Positions 8,887-15,399 of a stretch of DNA of 16,325 nucleotides are shown here, piece after piece. The notes beneath the pieces were generated by a model that did no database searches, had not been told where the DNA came from, and worked only from the letters and a program-made list of their open reading frames with translations. Origin of the DNA: Pseudomonadota bacterium (lineage in GTDB: Bacteria > Pseudomonadota > Alphaproteobacteria > Rhizobiales > Beijerinckiaceae); the NCBI GenBank assembly GCA_023426505.1, contig JAFAAP010000022.1:1-16325 (forward strand), read 5' to 3'. Position 1 is the stretch's first letter. Every line of letters begins with the position of its first letter. Made by a program: the position numbers and the translations under genes.

Positions 8887-8923
8887 ATGTTGATATGTTG
8901 ATTCAAGATTGACCGTAAGGCAA
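8885..8923. promoter_or_regulatory. Divergent promoter/operator between the two citrate synthase paralogs
   Basis: A tandem direct repeat, ATATGTTG twice (8885-8892, 8893-8900), abuts the start codon of the leftward HTH gene. On the minus strand TTGCCT (8918-8923) and AACATA (8894-8899) are 18 bases apart and would place the start of transcription at about the ATG. On the plus strand TTGACC (8909-8914) is a good -35 for the other paralog, though its -10 is poor. The two -35 boxes almost touch, so a protein bound to the repeats could affect both genes. The likely binder is the HTH protein itself (inference). Confidence 0.45.
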
Positions 8924-8963
8924 TCCCGGCGGGATGGTGATTTCCAACAAAGGAGATCATCCC

Positions 8964-10034
8964 ATGAAGATCGGACTTGATGACGTCGTCGCGGCCGAAA
9001 CCGCTTTAAGCCACGTGGACGGGGAGGCGGGCCGCCTGATCATCCGCGGCCACGACCTGGAAGAGCTCGCCGGCCGGGTGAGCTACGAGGAGGCTGTCGC
9101 GATCCTGTGGGACGGCCTGGTGCCGGGATCGTCCGAGGATCTGCGCGCCCGGTTCGGTGCCGCCCGGGTGCGGGCCTTCGGCTATCTTGCGGGGCTCGGC
9201 CCGCAGCTTGGCGGCCTCACCCCCGTGGAGGGCATGCGCCTGCTGCTCTCCGCCCTGCCGGATGCCGACGAGGACCCGGCGGCGCTCGGCGTCGGCGGCG
9301 CGGCGGTGGCGGCCGCCATGGCCGTGCGCGGGGCGAGGGGGCTTCCCGCCGTCGCGCCCGAGCCGTCCGCCGGCCATGCGGCCGACCTGTTGCGCATGCT
9401 GCGCGGGAAGGAGCCCGATGCAGGCGAGGCTGCGGGGCTCGACACCTATCTCGTGACCGTTCTCGACCACGGCCTCAACGCCTCCACCTTCACGGCCCGC
9501 GTCGTCGCCTCGACCGAGGCCGGGATTCTCTCCTCCGTGGTGGCGGGTCTCTGTGCCCTCAAAGGCCCGCTCCACGGCGGCGCCCCCGGCCCGGTGCTCG
9601 ACATGCTCGACGCCATCGGCACGACGGAGAACGCGCAAAGCTGGCTCGACGACGCGATTGCCCGCGGCGAACGCCTCATGGGCTTCGGCCACCGCATCTA
9701 TCGGGTGCGCGACCCGCGCGCCGACGTGCTCAAAGTCGCGGCCGGAAAGCTTAAAGGTCGCGAGAACCGCATCGCCTTCGCGGAAGCGGTCGAGAAGGCC
9801 GCGCTCACGGTGCTGGAGCGCCGCAAGCCCGGCCGCCGCCTCGACACCAACGTGGAGTTCTACACCGCCCTGCTGCTGGAGGCCCTCGGCATCCCCCGCG
9901 AAGGCTTCACCCCGCTCTTCGGCGCCGGCCGCACGGGAGGATGGGTCGCGCACGCGGTCGAGCAGGTGAAGACGGGACGGATCATCCGGCCGCAGTCGCG
10001 CTACGTGGGACCATGGCCGGCGGAGGCGGCGTGA
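8964..10034 (+). CDS. Citrate synthase/methylcitrate synthase paralog (catalytic Asp replaced by Glu)
   Basis: A 356-residue citrate-synthase-family protein resembling the short Bacillus-type enzymes (N-terminal LDDVVAAETALS, no NADH-binding extension). The family normally condenses acetyl- or propionyl-CoA with oxaloacetate. Active-site histidines are present: H169 (VLDHGLNAST), H204 (GPLHGG) and H243 (MGFGHRIY with downstream DPRAD). The catalytic aspartate of the NVDFY motif is E298 here (NVEFY), a conservative but potentially important change. The ATG at 8964 was chosen because AAAGGAGA lies 8 bases upstream; an ATG at 8934 adds ten residues without such a site. It is divergently transcribed from the HTH paralog and may form a hetero-complex or a regulated pair with it. 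It is unlikely to be the main housekeeping citrate synthase (inference). Confidence 0.9.
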   Translation: MKIGLDDVVAAETALSHVDGEAGRLIIRGHDLEELAGRVSYEEAVAILWDGLVPGSSEDLRARFGAARVRAFGYLAGLGPQLGGLTPVEGMRLLLSALPDADEDPAALGVGGAAVAAAMAVRGARGLPAVAPEPSAGHAADLLRMLRGKEPDAGEAAGLDTYLVTVLDHGLNASTFTARVVASTEAGILSSVVAGLCALKGPLHGGAPGPVLDMLDAIGTTENAQSWLDDAIARGERLMGFGHRIYRVRDPRADVLKVAAGKLKGRENRIAFAEAVEKAALTVLERRKPGRRLDTNVEFYTALLLEALGIPREGFTPLFGAGRTGGWVAHAVEQVKTGRIIRPQSRYVGPWPAEAA

Positions 10035-10130
10035 AAGACTAAATGGACCAGGCCGCCTTCATCCTCCAGGTGGCCCGTTCACCTTTGGCTAGGTTCTCGG
10101 GTGCACTGACTGGTTCTCTGGGAACCTGGT

Positions 10131-10916
10131 TCAGGACCGATGCGGCTCCCGGACCATAGCGCTCTGACGGGCAAGATCGGCTTCCTGGATCAGCTTACTG
10201 ATCCGTTCGCGATCCGCCTCCACCAATGGGCGAAGGCTTTCATATCGCTCCTTGCCGGCTGGATTGCTGGTGACGAGCTTCGCCAAGTTTTCCGTGCTCA
10301 TGGCAGACCTGTCGAACCGCGAGATGTCGAGACCGAAGGGATGAAGCGCATGGCGGCCGACTCCCTTCTGAAAGTTGGCGAGAGTCAAAGCGCCGCCCAC
10401 CGACGCAAAGCGGTCCTCGGCATCCACGCTCGGGGATGAGAGCACAGCGTACAGAGCTGTCAGGATCGTGTCTTTGCTATGAGGCAGACAATCCTCATCC
10501 ATGATCTCCACGGTCACCGGGGAGCTTTCCAGGAATTGGCCATAGTCATTGATAACGCGTTCAAGAACTGCAAGGCGGTCTGGAGCCGTTTGCTGTGCCC
10601 TCGCGGTAGATGCCACATGATGCACTTTTCCACCTGCCGTGTTGGGCGCTCGTGAAATGAGTCCTCGCGCGAACGACCATGCGGGGACGATAACGAGCAG
10701 TCCAAGGACTGGAGCGAGGCCTCGGCTGAGGCCTGGGGGCGCCTTAGGATCGAGCGTTCCGGCGAAATATGCCACGGCGGCAACAACGATGAACAGTGCC
10801 ATCAGGCAAATGCCGCCGAAAGTGCCGGCGAAAATTAGGAATGCATTCAGCGATGATCTGCTCGGGTGCTTTTTTCTCGACGTATACCAGAAGAGGCATC
10901 CAGGATGACAGGCCAT
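10131..10916 (-). CDS. Hypothetical protein with two N-terminal transmembrane segments
   Basis: A 261-residue protein I do not recognise. Residues about 24-52 and 66-84 are strongly hydrophobic and should span the inner membrane as a hairpin; residues 100-261 form a soluble, mostly helical domain with many charged residues and no catalytic motif I can name. The start at 10916 is uncertain: no clear ribosome-binding site precedes it, and the next ATG (residue 39) would delete most of the first membrane segment. Its base composition is visibly lower in GC than all neighbours and it has no operon partner, which suggests horizontal acquisition. It converges on the citrate synthase paralog, with an unremarkable 96-bp gap containing a weak GGTTC/GAACC hairpin. 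The 167 bases upstream (10917-11083) show no gene. Confidence 0.7.
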   Translation of the reverse strand: MACHPGCLFWYTSRKKHPSRSSLNAFLIFAGTFGGICLMALFIVVAAVAYFAGTLDPKAPPGLSRGLAPVLGLLVIVPAWSFARGLISRAPNTAGGKVHHVASTARAQQTAPDRLAVLERVINDYGQFLESSPVTVEIMDEDCLPHSKDTILTALYAVLSSPSVDAEDRFASVGGALTLANFQKGVGRHALHPFGLDISRFDRSAMSTENLAKLVTSNPAGKERYESLRPLVEADRERISKLIQEADLARQSAMVREPHRS

Positions 10917-11083
10917 CCAAGAAGATTAACGAGATCGTTGTTGTTCATACTGCGAAGTGCACAGGAGCTCGATTATTGTTCGGAGACTGCAGGACGAAAC
11001 AATCGACAGTGTCGGCAACGGCTGCTGCTCTGACGGCGGTTTATCGGCGATCTAATTCCATACCGCAACGTAGCAGGCAATGG

Positions 11084-11264
11084 TTAAACATGCTGTCCGT
11101 CGTTGATGTGCAGCTCGCACCGATCACGTAGGAGCTGGCGTTCGTGCACAGGAAGTAGATCGCCTTCGACCTCGTCCGGCGCTCCCAGTCGCCGCATGGA
11201 GAGCCGCTCGACGATCTTCTCGGTGCCCGGTGACACGATCGAGGCATCGACCTCGCCGGGTGAG
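11084..11264 (-). pseudogene. Decayed partial copy of the 3' end of the SDR gene at 11985-12740
   Basis: This stretch aligns over about 181 bases with 11985-12168, the last quarter of the intact SDR gene, including the TAA stop (11084-11086 against 11985-11987). Conserved blocks are IVSPGTEKIVE, MRRLG, KAIYFLCT, ASSYV and HINDGQHV. Relative to the intact gene there is a 2-base loss near 11163 and a 1-base loss near 11113, so about 17 codons are out of frame before the frame returns. There is no start codon, cofactor domain or catalytic Tyr/Lys. Similarity stops abruptly near 11264. It is either the remnant of a tandem paralog or a displaced 3' end left by an insertion between the two copies. 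Confidence 0.85.
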
Positions 11265-11297
11265 CGCCGCCGCGCTAGCCGTCCAACGGCCGAAACC

Positions 11298-11495
11298 TCA
11301 CCGCTGCCCGGCCTCGATCTCGTGCTGCTCGACCACCCGCTCGACCGCCTCTCCCTCGCTCTTGACGCAGTACAGCGGGACGCCGCCTGCGGTGAGTGGC
11401 AGGAGGCGCAGGATGCGGAAGGAGCCGGCCGGAAGGTTGCGGGAGTGTCCGCTCGCCCTGACGACCTGGCCGACCTTGAACATGTGCTGGGTCAT
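11298..11495 (-). CDS. Small hypothetical protein (65 aa)
   Basis: A 65-residue protein, MTQHMFKVGQ at its start, with a compact beta-rich pattern (VGQVVRAS, SFRILRLLP, PLYCVKSE, ERVVEQHEI) that resembles a small SH3-like or KOW-like barrel; that fold is a guess. It has no signal peptide or membrane segment. The start is well supported: GGGAGGTG lies just upstream on the minus strand. It follows the 124-residue hypothetical gene by 32 bases on the same strand and probably shares its transcript. Both lie between the intact SDR and its decayed 3' copy. Confidence 0.75.
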   Translation of the reverse strand: MTQHMFKVGQVVRASGHSRNLPAGSFRILRLLPLTAGGVPLYCVKSEGEAVERVVEQHEIEAGQR

Positions 11496-11527
11496 GGAAC
11501 ACCTCCCGAACGATGGGGCCGATCGGC

Positions 11528-11902
11528 TCATGGGTCCAAAGGCGCATGGACCGGCTCGACGCTTGGGTTGGACGTCCAGCCCAGCTGGCCCGCCATGTGC
11601 GCGTAGAGCTGCGTCGTGAGGAAGCGGTCCTTGATGGCCACGACGATGTCGCGCCGCCCGGAATATCGCCAGAGCGGGCCATCCGGTCCGGCGGCCGGCA
11701 CCATGACCTCGGTGTCGTTGGACACGAGGCCGTGACGCCGGTTGATCTCGAAGTTGATGCGATACGCGTCGGCCCCGTTTCGGTCCGGCTCTTTCACCTT
11801 CACGCACGCAACGACCAGGATGCCGCTGCGGCCGCGCAGGGGCTCGGCTGACAGCTCCAGGGTATCCCACATGATGGCGGAACGCGGCTCGGGCTCGACC
11901 AT
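11528..11902 (-). CDS. Hypothetical protein (124 aa)
   Basis: A 124-residue protein of no family I can name. It is mainly beta-strand in pattern: WDTLELSAEPLRGR, GILVVACVKVKE, AYRINFEINRRHGL, TEVMVPAAGPDGPLWRYSG and DIVVAIKDRFLTTQLYAHMAG. No signal peptide or membrane segment is seen. The ATG at 11902 follows GGAGAG at good spacing on the minus strand; an internal ATG at residue 11 is an alternative. It probably heads a two-gene unit with the 65-residue gene 32 bases downstream. The unit lies 82 bases downstream of the intact SDR gene, in a patch bounded by the two SDR 3' ends. Confidence 0.72.
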   Translation of the reverse strand: MVEPEPRSAIMWDTLELSAEPLRGRSGILVVACVKVKEPDRNGADAYRINFEINRRHGLVSNDTEVMVPAAGPDGPLWRYSGRRDIVVAIKDRFLTTQLYAHMAGQLGWTSNPSVEPVHAPLDP

Positions 11903-11984
11903 GGTCGCTCTCCAGACATCTAGGATACCGCGATCGGCCGATTCTGGGAATGGACCCGCTCGTCCGCGCCGTCCTGGGTTGTCC

Positions 11985-12740
11985 TTAAACGTGCTGCCCG
12001 CCGTTGATGTGCAGCTCCGCGCCGGTCACGTAGGAGCTGGCGTCCGTGCACAGGAAGTAGATCGCCTTGGCGACCTCGTCGGGGGTGCCAAGCCGGCGCA
12101 TGGGGAGCTGCTCGACGATCTTCTCGGTGCCCGGCGACAGGATCGAGGTGTCGATCTCGCCGGGCGAGATCGCGTTGACGCGCACGCCCAGCGGGCCGAA
12201 ATCGGCGGCCATCTCGCGGGTCAGCGATGCCAGCGCTGCCTTCGAGGTGGCGTAGGCCGCGCCCGCGAAGGGGTGGACGCGCGAGCCCGCGATGGAGGTG
12301 ACGTTGACGACCGAGCCCTTGGCCCGGGTCAGCTCGTCCTGGAGGCCGCGGGCCAGCATGATCGAGGCGAAGAAGTTCACCTGGAACACGTGGACCCAGT
12401 CCTCGTAGCGGGTGTCGATGGCGTTCAGGCGCGAGCCGCCCTGTCCCTTCGGCGAGATGCCCGCGTTGTTCACGAGCGCGTGCAGGACGCCGCCCTCGGC
12501 GGCGAGGCGCTCCTTCACGTCCGCGATGGCGCGGCGGGTGTCCTCGGCGTCGGCGAGGTCGACCTGGAGGTGGTCCTCCGGCCCCATCTCCCACGGGCAG
12601 TTCTCCGGGAAGGCGTGGCGCGAGCAGGTGATGACCCGCCAGCCGGCGGCCGAGAAGCGCTTGACCGTGGCATGCCCGATCCCCCGGCTGGCGCCGGTGA
12701 GCAGCATGATGCGGCGGGAGGTGTTCGACGATGAGGCCAT
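11985..12740 (-). CDS. SDR-family oxidoreductase (FabG-like)
   Basis: A 251-residue classical short-chain dehydrogenase. The cofactor motif TGASRGIG is at residues 15-22, NNAG at 91-94, catalytic S149, and Y163-xxx-K167 in YATSK, followed by RVNAISPG and the C-terminal HINGGQHV. The segment ENCPWEMGPEDHLQVDLAD (45-63) between the second strand and the NNAG motif is distinctive and could help identify orthologs. The substrate is unknown. The ATG at 12740 begins just before the first Rossmann strand; an ORF extension 29 codons upstream runs through a GC-rich hairpin and is unlikely to be coding. A weak AGGG precedes the start. The 3' quarter of the gene is duplicated and decayed at 11084-11264. 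Confidence 0.9.
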   Translation of the reverse strand: MASSSNTSRRIMLLTGASRGIGHATVKRFSAAGWRVITCSRHAFPENCPWEMGPEDHLQVDLADAEDTRRAIADVKERLAAEGGVLHALVNNAGISPKGQGGSRLNAIDTRYEDWVHVFQVNFFASIMLARGLQDELTRAKGSVVNVTSIAGSRVHPFAGAAYATSKAALASLTREMAADFGPLGVRVNAISPGEIDTSILSPGTEKIVEQLPMRRLGTPDEVAKAIYFLCTDASSYVTGAELHINGGQHV

Positions 12741-12783
12741 GGGAACCCTGATGTGCGACCGTTGACGCGGCTGGCAAGCTTTC

Positions 12784-12806
12784 GGCGGCGGGAGCGCCCC
12801 GCCGCC
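12784..12806. promoter_or_regulatory. Nine-bp all-GC hairpin upstream of the SDR gene
   Basis: GGCGGCGGG (12784-12792) and CCCGCCGCC (12798-12806) form a perfect 9-bp stem with a 5-base AGCGC loop, 43 bases upstream of the leftward SDR start. If transcribed it would be a very stable leader hairpin; it could equally be an intergenic palindrome unrelated to the gene. Confidence 0.4.
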
Positions 12807-12897
12807 AGCCAGAACCCATACCCACAAAAGGGACCCAAGGGAACGCCCCGGCGCCTACATCGGAACAGTTCGAATGTGGGGCGGGGCGGGTCGCCCA

Positions 12898-12941
12898 CCC
12901 CTCCCGTGGGGAGAGGTCGGACCGCAGGTCCGGGTGAGGGG
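12898..12941. repeat. Compound intergenic palindrome
   Basis: Outer arms CCCCTC (12898-12903) and GAGGGG (12936-12941) enclose a CTCCC/GGGAG hairpin (12901-12913) and a perfect CGGACC-GCA-GGTCCG hairpin (12918-12932). The arms partly compete, so alternative folds exist. It lies in the 403-bp gene-free gap 12741-13143, which otherwise holds the hairpin at 12784-12806, the element at 12970-13129 and no supported coding sequence. Confidence 0.6.
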
Positions 12942-12969
12942 TTGCGGCTTTTCAGGGTAAAGCGCCCTT

Positions 12970-13129
12970 TCCCTCCCCCTTGCGGGGAGGGACCAAGGGT
13001 GGGGGTCGCAAACCCGGAGCGTTGTGCATGAAAGTCAGAGGCTCGCCGGAGTGACAGTGCTTTTCTGGACGGAGCTCTCACCCGGTCGCACCACCCCCAC
13101 CTCCAGCTCCTCCCCGCAAGGGGGAGGAG
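12970..13129. repeat. Second pair of opposed GC-rich palindromes
   Basis: The left unit (12970-12992) is a 9-bp stem, TCCCTCCCC/GGGGAGGGA, with loop CTTGC. The right unit (13107-13129) is CTCCTCCCC/GGGGAGGAG with loop GCAAG. GGGTGGGGGT (about 12997-13006) and its mirror ACCCCCACC (about 13092-13101) lie inside, exactly as in the element at 3-169. The right unit ends 15 bases from the pdxH stop and may help end pdxH transcription. Confidence 0.8.
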
Positions 13130-13143
13130 AGCCGGCATGCAGC

Positions 13144-13752
13144 CTACGGATACAGCCGGTTCTTCAGCCAGCCCTCGCCCTCGCGGGTGAAGGCGACGCG
13201 GTCGTGCAGGCGGAAGGGCTTGTCCTGCCAGAACTCGATATAGACCGGCGCGATGCGGAAACCCGTCCAGTAGGGCGGGCGCGGCACCTCGCCGACGGCG
13301 TATTTCGCCGTGTTGAGGGCGACCGCCTTCTCGAGGGCGAAGCGGCTCTCCAGCGGGCGCGACTGCTGGCTCGCCCAGGCGCCGATGCGGCTGTCGCGCG
13401 GGCGGCTCTGGAAATAGGCGTCGGCCTCGGCGTCGCTCACGATGGAGACGTCGCCCCGCACCCGGACCTGCCGGCGCAGGCTCTTCCAGTGCATCACGAA
13501 GGCGGCCTTGCGCTGGCCGAGAAGCTCGCGGCCCTTGTTGGACTCGGTGTTGGTGTAGAACACGAACCCGGCCTCGTCGAAGCCCTTGAGCAGCACCATG
13601 CGCACGTTCGGCAGGCCGGTCTCGTCCACGGTCGCGAGCGCGATGGCGTTCGGGTCGTTGGGTTCCGAGGCCGTCGCCTCCTCCATCCAGGAGCGGAAGA
13701 GGGCGAAAGGCTCGTCGGATTCGGTGAAGTCACCGGTTCTTAACTGATTCAA
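13144..13752 (-). CDS. pdxH: Pyridoxamine 5'-phosphate oxidase
   Basis: A 202-residue flavoprotein that oxidises pyridoxine or pyridoxamine phosphate to pyridoxal 5'-phosphate in the cytoplasm. FMN-binding RMVLLKG is at residues 51-57, FYTNTESNKGREL at 65-77, RRQVRVRG at 93-100 and the SRIGAWASQQS block at 121-131; the C-terminal GEGWLKNRLYP with its conserved Arg-Leu-x-Pro end is diagnostic. The start is TTG (13750-13752), supported by AGGAT 8-9 bases upstream and by DFTESDEPF, the usual N-terminus of alphaproteobacterial members; the first ATG (residue 23) would remove part of that. It is divergent from the surface lipoprotein gene, with a gap of only about 46 bases. Confidence 0.95.
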   Translation of the reverse strand: MNQLRTGDFTESDEPFALFRSWMEEATASEPNDPNAIALATVDETGLPNVRMVLLKGFDEAGFVFYTNTESNKGRELLGQRKAAFVMHWKSLRRQVRVRGDVSIVSDAEADAYFQSRPRDSRIGAWASQQSRPLESRFALEKAVALNTAKYAVGEVPRPPYWTGFRIAPVYIEFWQDKPFRLHDRVAFTREGEGWLKNRLYP

Positions 13753-13798
13753 GGTTCTATCCTGAGATGTGACTTTTGTGTTCCGGGAGACTCGACGC

Positions 13799-14284
13799 GT
13801 GAACTGGGCCGCTGCGCGCCGTTATAGATCAGTCGCCTTCGCGAGCGAAGCCATGAAAGTGGTAGCGGCCGGGATGATCGCCCTGTCGGCCGGCGCCTGC
13901 AGCTTCTCGTTCGGCATCGCCGGACTGGACGAGCGGGACCCCGAGCCCGTGGCGACGGGCTCGATCGCCCCGAAGGCGCCTATTCTGCTCTCGTCCGAGC
14001 TCGACGAGGAGGACTGGCGCCGGGCCAGGGCGGCGCTCGCCGTCGCGCTCGATCCGCAGGGCCCGGGCACCCAGGTCTCCTGGGACAATCCGGGCTCGCA
14101 CCGCAAGGGCACCTTCACGCCCTCCAGCGCCCCCTTCGTGAAAGACGACCAGATCTGCCGCAGCTTCTCGGCCCATCTGACCGGAGCCACGCCCTCGGCC
14201 CTCCAGGGCACCGCCTGCCGCCCCTCCGGCGGCGCCTGGGCGATCCAGGAGGTCAAGCCGGTGAAGGCGGAGGCCAAGGTCTAG
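13799..14284 (+). CDS. RT0821/Lpp0805-type surface lipoprotein
   Basis: A 161-residue envelope protein. The C-terminal half (LDPQGPGTQVSW, DDQICRSFSAHL, LQGTACRPSGGAWAI) matches the RT0821/Lpp0805 surface-protein group related to the rickettsial 17-kDa antigen C-terminal region, with its two conserved cysteines. The N-terminus has a basic RRYR region, a hydrophobic core and a lipobox-like AGAC at residues 31-34, so lipidation at C34 is likely. I chose the GTG at 13799 because GGGAGA lies 8 bases upstream (13785-13790); the ATG at 13853 is a plausible alternative that leaves a short signal sequence but has no clear ribosome-binding site. It is divergent from pdxH. Function unknown; probably a cell-envelope structural role. 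Confidence 0.8.
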   Translation: MNWAAARRYRSVAFASEAMKVVAAGMIALSAGACSFSFGIAGLDERDPEPVATGSIAPKAPILLSSELDEEDWRRARAALAVALDPQGPGTQVSWDNPGSHRKGTFTPSSAPFVKDDQICRSFSAHLTGATPSALQGTACRPSGGAWAIQEVKPVKAEAKV

Positions 14285-14344
14285 CAGCCCCATGCTCACC
14301 TCTCCCGAGGAGATGGGAAACGCGGCGGTACGGCAGAATTGGCG

Positions 14345-14373
14345 TTGCAAACACGCAACACTTTTCCCATATG
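14345..14373 (+). promoter_or_regulatory. Candidate promoter of the DnaJ-type gene
   Basis: TTGCAA (14345-14350) and CATATG (14368-14373) are 17 bases apart, matching the -35 box at 4 and the -10 box at 3 of 6 positions, and would start transcription near 14380, about 34 bases before the ATG. A GTTGC/GCAAC inverted repeat (14344-14359) covers the -35 box. No CIRCE-type heat-shock element is seen. Confidence 0.25.
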
Positions 14374-14413
14374 GTCGTCAGCCCACAGGGCTGCCAGCCC
14401 AATCTGACGGCTC

Positions 14414-15382
14414 ATGGATCAACCCACGATGCGCAACCCCTACGACGTTCTCGGCGTCTCCCGCACTGCTGACGAAGCGGAGATCAAGAAGGCCTTCCGC
14501 AAGCTCGCCAAGGCCTACCATCCGGACCGCAACGCCAACGACCCGAAGGCCAAGGACAAGTTCGCGGAGGTGAACTCGGCCTACGAGATCCTCGGCGACG
14601 CGACGAAGCGCGGCCAGTTCGATCGCGGCGAGATCGACGCGGAGGGCAAACCGCGCTTTCAGGGGTTCGAGGGCTTCGGCGGCGGCCGCGGCGGTGGCGG
14701 CGCGCAGGATTTCGGCTTCGGGTTCAATGCGGGCGGCCCGTTCGGCGGGCGCCGCAGCAGCCGGGGCGCTGGCGCCGGCGCGGATCCGGGCGAGGACTTC
14801 TTCTCGCAGATCTTCGGCGAGGCCTTCCGGTCGGCCGGGGAGGGCGCGAAGCAGAGCCGCGCCCGGCCCCGGAGCCAGAAGGGCGAGGACGTGAACGCGA
14901 CCCTCACGGTCACCCTCGAGGAGGTGGCGGGCGAGGCCAAGAAGCGCCTGCGCCTGCCCACGGGCCGGGACGTGGACGTGGTGATCCCCAAGGGCGTCTC
15001 CGACGGCCAGGTGATCCGCCTGCGGGGCTTGGGCGCGGGGGCTCCCGGCATCGATCCGGGTGACGCGCTGCTCACCATCAAGATCGCGCCCCACGACAGG
15101 TTCACGCCCGAAGGGTCGAACCTGCGGCAGCGCCTGCCGATCGAGATCGAGGAGGCGGTGCTGGGCGGCACCATCCGGGTGCCGACGCTCACCGGCGCGG
15201 TCGAGATGAACATCCCGCCCATGACCAATTCCGGCCGCACCTTCCGGCTGCGCGGCAAGGGCCTGCCTGGCAAGACCGGGCCGGGCGACCTGCTCGTCAC
15301 GGTCGAGATCAGGCTGCCCGAGGTGGTGGACGAGGATCTGCTCGCCTACGCGCGCAAGCGCCGCTCGGCCAAGGCGGAATAA
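14414..15382 (+). CDS. DnaJ/CbpA-type J-domain co-chaperone lacking a zinc finger
   Basis: A 322-residue class II Hsp40. The J domain spans residues about 8-70 with the HPD motif at 36-38 (YHPDRN), which stimulates DnaK ATPase. A Gly/Phe-rich linker covers about 83-125, and the DnaJ C-terminal substrate-binding barrels cover about 157-310 (GEDVNATLTVTLEEV, IPKGVSDGQVIRLRG, RLRGKGLP). The four CxxCxGxG zinc motifs of true DnaJ are absent, as in CbpA and DjlA-like curved-DNA-binding proteins. The start is either 14414 or the ATG five codons later (14429), which directly precedes NPYDVLGV; neither has a strong ribosome-binding site. It is upstream of fabI by 117 bases on the same strand and might be co-transcribed with it. 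Confidence 0.9.
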   Translation: MDQPTMRNPYDVLGVSRTADEAEIKKAFRKLAKAYHPDRNANDPKAKDKFAEVNSAYEILGDATKRGQFDRGEIDAEGKPRFQGFEGFGGGRGGGGAQDFGFGFNAGGPFGGRRSSRGAGAGADPGEDFFSQIFGEAFRSAGEGAKQSRARPRSQKGEDVNATLTVTLEEVAGEAKKRLRLPTGRDVDVVIPKGVSDGQVIRLRGLGAGAPGIDPGDALLTIKIAPHDRFTPEGSNLRQRLPIEIEEAVLGGTIRVPTLTGAVEMNIPPMTNSGRTFRLRGKGLPGKTGPGDLLVTVEIRLPEVVDEDLLAYARKRRSAKAE

Positions 15383-15399
15383 AATCCCCTCATGCGAGG

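Noticed and set aside
9006..9953. 315-residue minus-strand open frame
   Set aside because: Antisense to the HTH-less citrate synthase paralog and without a ribosome-binding site or known motif.
10639..11131. Plus-strand open frames of 89 and 111 residues upstream of the SDR remnant
   Set aside because: The first is antisense to the two-TM gene; the second runs from that antisense region into the remnant and shows no ribosome-binding site or family resemblance.
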